Source of the DNA: Acidobacteriota bacterium
GTDB taxonomy: Bacteria > Acidobacteriota > Terriglobia > Terriglobales > Acidobacteriaceae
Reading direction: 5' to 3'
DNA length: 64,000 nt
Assembly: GCA_013289795.1 (NCBI GenBank)
Contig: JABCZH010000018.1
Span: forward strand, 1-64,000
Numbering within the stretch: position 1 is the stretch's first letter; each line of letters starts with the position of its first letter. A program made the translations under genes and the position numbers. The notes beneath the pieces are model-generated. The model saw only the letters and a list, made by a program, of their open reading frames with translations, was not told where the DNA came from and ran no database searches. Below are positions 52,935 through 59,949 of the stretch, in pieces.

Positions 52935-54515
52935 TCAGGAAGTCATCGAAATCGATTCATCGGAGGAATGCACCTTGCCGTCCCCGTGCGATCCGTGTCC
53001 ATTCCCGTTGCCGTTGCCATTGCCATGAAATCCACTCAGGCGATATGGAACTGCCGCCAGCAAGGGGATCGGTAGGCCCGTGGCCACTTCGGAGGGTGTA
53101 CGGAACGATGGATCAAGGTATTCCTGTGCAAACACGACCCCCAAGGTCAGCGTGCCTGCGACCAACGTACCGATCAGCACGATGAGCGCCGGAGAACTGT
53201 ACGGCGCCGTGGGTACGACCGGCTGCTCGGCAATGGAGACGTTCACAATTTGCGTGTTGTCCAATGCGTCCGTCATCATTGCTTGTTGCTTCTTGCGCAG
53301 GTATAGAAGGTAGTTGTCCTCGTCGTTCTTCATGTCACGGTTAAGGTCCTGCTCGATCAACCCCTTCTGCTGCAAGTCTCGAGCCTGCGCTTCGTACTGG
53401 TCCACCGTGGCCTGGGTCGCGGACAACTTCGCCTGTAGACCGCTGCGCTCCGCTTCGGCTTTGGCCAGTTCTTCATTGATCCATGCGTAGGTCGGGTTGC
53501 GATCCGTGGTCTCCTGCCGGATGGGCTTGCTATCCTCAGCGGCGATGGAAGCCTGCGTTTGCGCAATCTCCCGGTCAACCTCCTGCACGAGCGGATAGTC
53601 CGGCTGGTATTTCATCAGGTATTCGGTGCGTTTCAGCTGCAGGCTCATCAACGTGCTCTTCAGCCCCTGCAGCACCTGATAGTCGTCTTCTTTCCAGGTA
53701 GAAGTTGTCAGACGCTCGGGCGTCGTCCCAGTCTGTTTCCGCAACGAATTGATACGCTCGTCGTCGGTGGCCAGGTCGGCCTTGGTTTGCTGCAACACCG
53801 AGCGGAAATCACTCAACTTCTGCAGCACGATGTCCCTCTCCACGTGCGGCGCCACTCCATTCTGCTTTTCCGCAAACTTGTTGATCTCGTTTTCCGCGAC
53901 CGCCAAGTCCTTCTTGTATCGCTGCGCCTCTTGATCGAAGAACGCCGCCTGTCCCGGCGGGTTGAACACGTCCTTATGCTGCTGCATATACGCCGCGCCC
54001 ACGGCCTGCAGTACCTTCGCGGCCAGCTTGGGATCGTGCGACGTGTAGGTAACGGTGATCACCTGACTCTTATTCACCGGCTCAATCTTGAGTTCTCCCG
54101 CCAACCGGTCCGCCGCCTTGGCAATTCTCTCCTCGGGAGTTGCCGGCCCCAGGATGTATTCGGAGAGCGATTTCTTCTTGTCCAACCCGACTGCGAGCAC
54201 CACCCGTCGCGTGACATCCCCGCTCTTAAGAATCTCGATCTCGGAGTTGATCTCTTCTTCCGTCACATCCGGCCGTCGCATCTCGGGACCGTCCTGCGTA
54301 GCCGTCACCACTGGATCCATGCGTTCATGCGATATCAGGAACTTGGTCGACGCGCGATAGGGATTCGCCAGCACCGCGAACATTGTGCCCAGCAAAACTC
54401 CGGCGAAGCAGATGACTGCCGTCCGTTTGTGCCGGAACGCGATCGCCAGCAGATCCCGAAGCGTAAAGCTGGAAGATGGCGTCCCACTGGGTAGTATCAA
54501 TTCTTGATTGCTCAT
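52935..54515 (-). CDS. Wzz/GumC-like chain-length determinant
   Basis: A 526-residue inner-membrane protein. Helix 1 (VICFAGVLLGTMFAVLA) starts the Wzz domain. A long periplasmic coiled coil runs from about residue 180 to 410 with Gln/Lys/Glu heptads. Helix 2 is ALIVLIGTLVAGTLTLGVVFAQ near 440-461, with a GNVR-like segment before it. The cytoplasmic tail has FRTPSEVATGLPIPLLAAVP, then a low-complexity G-N repeat with His and a Ser-rich end. There is no kinase domain in the tail; that function would lie with the separate CpsD-like protein. It sets chain length and links to the outer-membrane exporter. Confidence 0.9.
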   Translation of the reverse strand: MSNQELILPSGTPSSSFTLRDLLAIAFRHKRTAVICFAGVLLGTMFAVLANPYRASTKFLISHERMDPVVTATQDGPEMRRPDVTEEEINSEIEILKSGDVTRRVVLAVGLDKKKSLSEYILGPATPEERIAKAADRLAGELKIEPVNKSQVITVTYTSHDPKLAAKVLQAVGAAYMQQHKDVFNPPGQAAFFDQEAQRYKKDLAVAENEINKFAEKQNGVAPHVERDIVLQKLSDFRSVLQQTKADLATDDERINSLRKQTGTTPERLTTSTWKEDDYQVLQGLKSTLMSLQLKRTEYLMKYQPDYPLVQEVDREIAQTQASIAAEDSKPIRQETTDRNPTYAWINEELAKAEAERSGLQAKLSATQATVDQYEAQARDLQQKGLIEQDLNRDMKNDEDNYLLYLRKKQQAMMTDALDNTQIVNVSIAEQPVVPTAPYSSPALIVLIGTLVAGTLTLGVVFAQEYLDPSFRTPSEVATGLPIPLLAAVPYRLSGFHGNGNGNGNGHGSHGDGKVHSSDESISMTS

Positions 54516-54542
54516 AGTCGGACCTCGTTGTTCTTGGATTTC

Positions 54543-55265
54543 CTAGTATTGGGCAGCGTATGCCGCCATGCCTACGTTCGTGGTCGGAATGAAGGGCTTG
54601 ATCTTGGAAAAACGATTCTTGGGTACGAACAGCATGTCCCCGGGGTGCAAAAGTGGATCTTCTCGCATGTCCCGCCCGTTTTCCATCTTCTTCACATTGA
54701 CGAGCTGAGCGGAGGTCCATTGATCGTTCACGCGACGGTACAGGACCACCTGCGAGTGCTTTGCCGTCTCCAGAAACCCGCCTGCGAGCGCAATCCCTTC
54801 CGACAGAGTCAGCGGACCATGCATTTCGTAGCGCCCAGGATGGCCAAGCTGGCCGTCGGCGATGAAAAATGGCTTCTGGAAATCCTTCAACGTAATCGAG
54901 ATGATGGGATCATGCAGCGTCTTGCTGTAGGCATTGCGAATCGCCTCACGCAACTGCGGCGTGGTCATTCCATCCACCTTGATTTCGCCGACTCCGCGTA
55001 AGGTCACATACCCGTCCGGCTGAACACTCACGGCCTGCTGATTGAACTCCGGGGTCAAGTCGAAATTTACATCGAACACATCGCCCGCCACCATCCGGTA
55101 ACGCGCATCCCGCTCCTGAAATTGCGGCACGTTGCTGGCTTGCGAACTGACGGACGCCGTGTTCACTGCCCCATTGCTTTGCGGATCTGCTTGTGCGGCA
55201 CACATCATCAACAGCCCTACCAGCATCCCCGCCACCAACACTGGAAATCGATAAATTGTCCTCAT
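54543..55265 (-). CDS. Polysaccharide export protein (Wza/OPX-like)
   Basis: A 240-residue secreted protein. ATG 55265 is chosen, with GAGAGGAAC just upstream and a signal peptide after it (MRTIYRFPVLVAGMLVGLLM). The Poly_export domain is YRMVAGDVFDVNFDLTPEFNQ, then VSVQPDGYVTLRGVGEIKVD and TPQLREAIRNAY. The SLBB-type domain has FFIADGQLGHPGRYEMHGPL and TLSEGIALAGGFLE. It is short beside E. coli Wza and lacks a lipobox and the C-terminal membrane helix, so the outer-membrane pore may need another protein. It is the first gene of the minus-strand run. Confidence 0.9.
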   Translation of the reverse strand: MRTIYRFPVLVAGMLVGLLMMCAAQADPQSNGAVNTASVSSQASNVPQFQERDARYRMVAGDVFDVNFDLTPEFNQQAVSVQPDGYVTLRGVGEIKVDGMTTPQLREAIRNAYSKTLHDPIISITLKDFQKPFFIADGQLGHPGRYEMHGPLTLSEGIALAGGFLETAKHSQVVLYRRVNDQWTSAQLVNVKKMENGRDMREDPLLHPGDMLFVPKNRFSKIKPFIPTTNVGMAAYAAQY

Positions 55266-55504
55266 TGTTCCTCTCAAGTGAATCAGAACGTCGATCGTTT
55301 CGGATTTGTTCGTGGGGCACGGTGCGCCGCACCCGGAAGACTCCGACAAAAACCTTGCCCCGCTTGCTCTTTGCTCGTGATGCTATCCCAATCTGCTCCG
55401 CAGGTAAAGACGGTAAAGCGACGGGATTTTCAGGTTTGCCACCCTGGAATCACAATCACTTGGCTCAGCTTTTCTACCCGCCCTGATGTAGCTCCGCCCT
55501 CTCA

Positions 55505-55519
55505 GTCACAGTCTGTGAC
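55505..55519. promoter_or_regulatory. Operator-like palindrome GTCACAG-T-CTGTGAC
   Basis: A perfect 7-1-7 palindrome in the leader of the wza-like gene, about 240 bases before its start. Its half-sites resemble those of CRP/FNR-type regulators, but in the opposite order (TCACA then TGTGA). Confidence 0.5.
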
Positions 55520-55664
55520 CCCAGAAATTCGGTGTAATTCTCGCAATCACGCTGACCGTCGAGCTGCCCTTGCAAGAACGCTAAAACCTAGGGGCTCACT
55601 ATCTTCGATACTGGAAGAGCACTCGCCCCGCCAAATGCAACCATCTCTTCGAACTGGGACCAAA

Positions 55665-55692
55665 ATCATACAATCAAATGAAAGAACAACAA
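55665..55692 (-). promoter_or_regulatory. Possible promoter of the polysaccharide run
   Basis: Minus strand: TTGTTG (55692-55687), a 16-base spacer and TATGAT (55670-55665), five of six -10 bases, in AT-rich DNA. The leader to the wza-like gene would be about 390 bases and contains the palindrome at 55505-55519. Confidence 0.4.
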
Positions 55693-56031
55693 ATAACTTC
55701 CCCGCTACTGGTACCTAAAATAAGGCCTTGATCGTAATTCCCGATGCCAAATATGCAAATTTCTACACACTTGCGACGGACAGTTTGCCCAACCATTTAG
55801 TGTGTGTAAAAGGGGGATTTACTCGTTTAAATGACCAACGTACCATGGGGAGAGCACGTCCAAGAACTGGCGCAACGATAACGGCTACGTCTTTTAGTCG
55901 CAAGGGGCTGAAGCTCTTAGGGACTAAAGACTCTAGTCGGGCCCCCCCCGAGTCCCAAGCTGCCCATTCTCAACACTTTCGGCTTGCAAACTCCATCTCA
56001 CCCTCTCAAACCGCCACTCGGCCCTTTTTTT

Positions 56032-56061
56032 TTGACTTTTCACCCAGACGGATGGTACAAA
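56032..56061 (+). promoter_or_regulatory. Possible promoter of the NHL-repeat gene
   Basis: TTGACT (56032-56037), an 18-base spacer and TACAAA (56056-56061). It is about 230 bases before the ATG at 56290. Confidence 0.35.
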
Positions 56062-56289
56062 CCACCTAGTTAGGTCCAGCGTTTCAGACCTGGTTACAAC
56101 CCCCCGTTGTTCTTGCGACCACGAACAACGTTTTCAAAGCGAAAAAAGGAGGGCCCTCGTGAATTCCCGAGCCGGGGTGCGTAGTCGCATTCGCGTGCAT
56201 TGCTTGGCGCCGCTTGCGCTCATCGCGTCCGGAATACTCACTCAGGTGGTTCGACGAAAGCAGTTCGTCGATGCGAAGGGCCAGTAATT

Positions 56290-59200
56290 ATGCAGAGAAA
56301 AACAGGCGTATTCCCAGCGGTCTTGGCTTTGATCTTCCTGATCTTGACCTCCGCTGCTTATGGTCAAGTCATTAGCACGGTTGCTGGCGGCGGCCCGAAC
56401 AATCTGGCAGCGGCTTCCGCGAGCATTGGTTTTCCGTGGGGAGTGGTCCAATTCAATGGCAATACCTACATCTCCGACCCCTTCTCCAACCGTGTCTTTA
56501 AGGTGGACGCTTCCCATAATTTGACCGTCCTCGCCGGCGACATCGTTGCGAACTACTTCTTCGATGGATCAGCGGCCACCACCGCGTCGCTCAATGCCCC
56601 CGAAGGCATTGCCGTGGATGGCAATGGAAACGTCTACATCGCCGACAGCAGGAACAACGTCATCCGCGTAGTTAATACCGGATCGAGCACACTCAACATC
56701 AACGGGGTGAACATCTCCGCAGGCGCAATCGGCACCGTGGCGGGGAATACAAACGGCCAGTCCTGCGCGGCTCCCCCTGCTTGTGGGGATGGTGCGTCGG
56801 CGCTGAGCGCGTTCCTGACCGCTCCCGCCGGCGTTTTCCTGGACAGCTTGAACAACATCTACATTGCCGATACCGGCGACAGTGTGGTCCGTGTAGTAAA
56901 TACGCAGGCCTCGCAGGTTACAGTTGCGAACGTGACCATTCAACCGGGAAACATTGCCACCATTGCGGGAAACTACACCGCCTGCACCCCTTCGGGTGGC
57001 CCTCCGTTCTGCGGTGATACAGGTGCGGGCATTAGCGCGCAGCTCAACCTTCCCAACGGCGTCGCGCTCGATAGCTCCGGAAATATCTACATCGCGGATA
57101 CCAGCGATTTCGCTATCCGCTTCGTGAACAGTGCGTCGGGCGTCATCTCCACGGTCGCGGGTAATTTTACGGTGTGCAATCTTCCCCCCTGTGGAGATAC
57201 GGGGCTGGCCACAGCGGCACAACTTAATCTCCCGGATGACGTGTTTGTGGACGGCTCCTTAAACATCTTCCTCGCCGATACGCAAGGTCAAATCGTCCGC
57301 GAGGTAACCCATGCGGATGGGAAAATTAATACCGTCGCCGGAACTTACACGCAGGGATTTTTCGGAGATGGCTCCTCAGCCCTCGTTGCTGAGCTCAATG
57401 CGCCCACCGGTGTGTTTGTCGACGGCACGGGCAATATCTTCATTGCTGACAGCAATAACAGCGCCGTTCGTGAAGTCACTCACAGCAACGGTGACATTAA
57501 CACGGTCATCGGCGTTGGGCTGAATGAGGGCTATTCAGGAGACGGCGCACCAAAGGCGACCGATGCCGCTTTGCAGAACCCGACGGGGGTTGCAGCCGAT
57601 GCCCACTCGAACTGGTACATCGCAGACACCGTCAATAACCGGATTCGCGCCGTCAACAGTCAGACGGAAGCCATCACCATCGCAGGCGTGCAGATTGCCC
57701 CGGGATCCATTGCCACCATCGCCGGTGATGGCAACTCCTGCACGAATCAGAATCCGACATGTGGCGATGGCGGCCCTCCCCTCCAAGCTCAGTTGTCCGG
57801 CCCCGGCAACGTCGTCCTGGATGCTAAAGGCAACATCTACATCGTAGATACTGCGGATTCTGTCGTCCGAGTCATAAACACGCAAGCCTCAACAATCATC
57901 ATCGCGGGAACCCCAATTCAGCCTGGCACCATCGTGACCGTAGCAGGTGATATTAACTTAGGCCCCGGATATACGGACGGCGTGGCCGCTACACTGGGTC
58001 AGATGGCATTCCCCATCGGAATGGCCCTGGATAGTGCCGGCAACATTTACATCGCGGACGGCAACCCGGGTCATCCGGGCAACAATGTCATTCGCGTGGT
58101 GAATGCCCAAAGTACTCCGATCAAGGTTGCCGGAGTCACGATTCAGCCCGGGAATATCAATACCGTCGCGGGAGCCCACGGCACGACCTGCGCCGTTCCT
58201 ACAGACGCGTGCGGAGATAAAGGTCCGGCCCTAAAGGCGAATCTTAACGGTCCGAGCGGCGTCGCTGTCGATCGTTCCGGAAACATCTACATCGCCGACA
58301 ACACCGATAATCGAATTCGCGTGGTGAATACAGGCGCCGCTGCGATCACACTCTTGGACAGCACTCTCACCGTCCAACCGGGTGACATCGCCAGCATCGC
58401 CGGAACCGGCGCTCCTTGCCTGGGCCCAAAGTGCGGTGATTTTGGTGTTGCGACCGCCGCTTTTCTCGATGCTCCATTTGCTGTTTCCATCGACTACCTG
58501 GGCAATCTCTATATCGCCGATTCCCTGGATTTCGTGATTCGTGCTGTCAACGTTGGGTCTAGGCCCATTTCCCTGGGCGGAGTATCCATTCCTGCAGGAG
58601 CTATCGCACCGGTGGCAGGCGTCGGGAACCGCGGTTTCCACGGCGACGGCGGCCCGGCCGTGGACGCCGAGCTGGCCAATCCCTATGGCCTCGGCAGCGA
58701 CGCTGCGGGTGATTTGCTGATCGCCGACCATATGGCTTGGCGGGTTCGGCATGTAGCGACCTTGCTCGCGACCGCTCCCACCGCAACTCCTGCACCGATC
58801 AGCTTGACGTTTCCGGCGCAAGTCGTGAACTCAGTCAGCGCCGGGAAGGATGTTACTCTCACTAATTCTGCCAATCTAAGTCCTTTGCAGATTTCCACGA
58901 TAGCCGCCTCGGGTGATTTCGCGGAAACTAACACCTGTGGCTCCTCAGTTCCGCCCGGCGACTGCACGATTACTGTGACCTTCAAGCCAACCGCCGCGGG
59001 CACGCGTACCGGAACTCTGACCATTACAGATTCTGCCGGCACCCAGAACGTCCAACTCTCTGGGACCGGAACTGACTTTGCGGTCGCATCCACGGCTGCC
59101 AATCCTGCAACGGTCAGCGCTGGCGGCTCGACAACCTCAACGATCACCATCACGGCGCAGAGTGGTTTCAACTCGACCGCCACGCTCACCTGCTCGGTGA

Positions 59201-59622
59201 AGCCCTCCCCATCGATGGCGCCCGGATGCAGTTTGAAACCAGCCACTCTGACGCTGACTGGCGGCAGCGCGCAATCCACGCTGACCATTACCACCACGGC
59301 AGCTTCCACTGCATTAATGGCTCCTGACGTCCTGCGAAGATCGATGAGGTTCTACGCGGTATGGCTGCTCCTCCCGGCGATGTTGTTAAGCACCGCCGGG
59401 CTGGCCGCGACGACCCGCAAGAAGCTGATTGCTTACGGTCTCCTCGGCCTCGCGCTCGCTGGACTGCTATTCCTGGCCGCGTGCGGCGGTGGTAGCAGCA
59501 GCACGGGCGGTGGCGGTGGTGGCGGCAGCGCCGGTACGCCGGCCGGGACCTATACCGTGACCGTCACTGCTAAGTCGGGATCGGTTACGCAGCAGACGCA
59601 AGTAACTATGACGGTGCAGTAA
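56290..59622 (+). CDS. Secreted NHL-repeat protein with anchor D domain and internal lipobox-like segment
   Basis: A 1110-residue protein; ATG 56290 opens the signal peptide (MQRKTGVFPAVLALIFLILT). Residues about 20-820 hold some ten or more NHL repeats, each with a phrase like P-x-G-V/I-A-V/L-D-x-x-G-N-I-Y-I-A-D-x-x-x-x-x-I-R-V-V, forming one or more six-bladed propellers. A choice-of-anchor D/Ig-like domain follows (ITVTFKPTAAGTRTGTLTIT), then a second Ig-like domain. Near residues 1015-1065 two hydrophobic segments appear, the second ending LLFLAACGGGSSS. A short Ser/Gly linker and a strand-rich tail (TYTVTVTAKSGSV) end the chain. Surface protein; ligand unknown. Confidence 0.82.
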   Translation: MQRKTGVFPAVLALIFLILTSAAYGQVISTVAGGGPNNLAAASASIGFPWGVVQFNGNTYISDPFSNRVFKVDASHNLTVLAGDIVANYFFDGSAATTASLNAPEGIAVDGNGNVYIADSRNNVIRVVNTGSSTLNINGVNISAGAIGTVAGNTNGQSCAAPPACGDGASALSAFLTAPAGVFLDSLNNIYIADTGDSVVRVVNTQASQVTVANVTIQPGNIATIAGNYTACTPSGGPPFCGDTGAGISAQLNLPNGVALDSSGNIYIADTSDFAIRFVNSASGVISTVAGNFTVCNLPPCGDTGLATAAQLNLPDDVFVDGSLNIFLADTQGQIVREVTHADGKINTVAGTYTQGFFGDGSSALVAELNAPTGVFVDGTGNIFIADSNNSAVREVTHSNGDINTVIGVGLNEGYSGDGAPKATDAALQNPTGVAADAHSNWYIADTVNNRIRAVNSQTEAITIAGVQIAPGSIATIAGDGNSCTNQNPTCGDGGPPLQAQLSGPGNVVLDAKGNIYIVDTADSVVRVINTQASTIIIAGTPIQPGTIVTVAGDINLGPGYTDGVAATLGQMAFPIGMALDSAGNIYIADGNPGHPGNNVIRVVNAQSTPIKVAGVTIQPGNINTVAGAHGTTCAVPTDACGDKGPALKANLNGPSGVAVDRSGNIYIADNTDNRIRVVNTGAAAITLLDSTLTVQPGDIASIAGTGAPCLGPKCGDFGVATAAFLDAPFAVSIDYLGNLYIADSLDFVIRAVNVGSRPISLGGVSIPAGAIAPVAGVGNRGFHGDGGPAVDAELANPYGLGSDAAGDLLIADHMAWRVRHVATLLATAPTATPAPISLTFPAQVVNSVSAGKDVTLTNSANLSPLQISTIAASGDFAETNTCGSSVPPGDCTITVTFKPTAAGTRTGTLTITDSAGTQNVQLSGTGTDFAVASTAANPATVSAGGSTTSTITITAQSGFNSTATLTCSVKPSPSMAPGCSLKPATLTLTGGSAQSTLTITTTAASTALMAPDVLRRSMRFYAVWLLLPAMLLSTAGLAATTRKKLIAYGLLGLALAGLLFLAACGGGSSSTGGGGGGGSAGTPAGTYTVTVTAKSGSVTQQTQVTMTVQ

Positions 59623-59949
59623 GAAGCGAAACTTAGTTCAACGTAGAGACGTAGCCTGGCTACGTCTCTACCACCACTCCATATTCGCTTCCAGTGAGGT
59701 ATCCTCGCGTTCCCGAAACTGCCATCCGGCAGTGTTGTAGAGACGAACGACTCCACGCGTTCGATTCTACACAACCAAGACGTACGACTCTTGTCAGGAC
59801 TCTAAGTATCTTCGACAATCACCTGTAGGAGTTTCTCCCTCGCAGTAGCTTCTCCCTCAGCAGGTCCCCCGATTCGACCCTAAACATAAGTTTGAACGGC
59901 TCGGAGCAGCAACACTGTGCCAAATTCAATCTCAGGTGAATTCAATCCA
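59623..59949. other. Intergenic region, 327 bases
   Basis: It holds the 13-base inverted repeat at 59643-59671 and a second, imperfect one with the same GTAGAGACG core (left arm 59734-59749, right arm from 59758). Both may end transcription of the NHL gene or belong to a dispersed repeat family. No gene was found. Confidence 0.55.
59643..59671. repeat. Perfect 13-bp inverted repeat, REP-like
   Basis: GTAGAGACGTAGC (59643-59655), a three-base loop and GCTACGTCTCTAC (59659-59671). It lies 20 bases after the NHL gene stop. There is no U run, so it is more like an interspersed palindromic element than a plain terminator. Confidence 0.75.

Larger units (their letters stand above)
55266..56289. 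other. Divergent intergenic region, about 1 kb, AT-richer
   Basis: It separates the wza-like gene (minus) from the NHL gene (plus). Bases 55640-55830 are clearly AT-richer than the surroundings. Besides the palindrome and promoters listed separately it holds ACACACT (55765-55771) facing AGTGTGT (55799-55805), and TTTAGTC (55893-55899) facing GACTAAA (55922-55928). The open frame at 55728-56069 has no ribosome binding site or family features and is not called. Confidence 0.55.

Noticed and set aside
52965-53035. Short tandem DNA repeat coding for Gly-Asn
   Set aside because: It is part of the Wzz-like protein tail; a low-complexity linker, not a separate element.
53559-54494. Plus-strand open frame of 311 codons
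   Set aside because: It is antisense to the Wzz-like coiled coil; a long chance frame in GC-rich DNA.
55728-56069. Possible small gene of 113 codons in the 1-kb gap
   Set aside because: No ribosome binding site, no signature, odd composition; the region looks regulatory.
56390-58740. Regular repeats that could suggest a CRISPR array or satellite
   Set aside because: The repeats are protein-level NHL units of unequal length with diverged DNA, inside one coding sequence.
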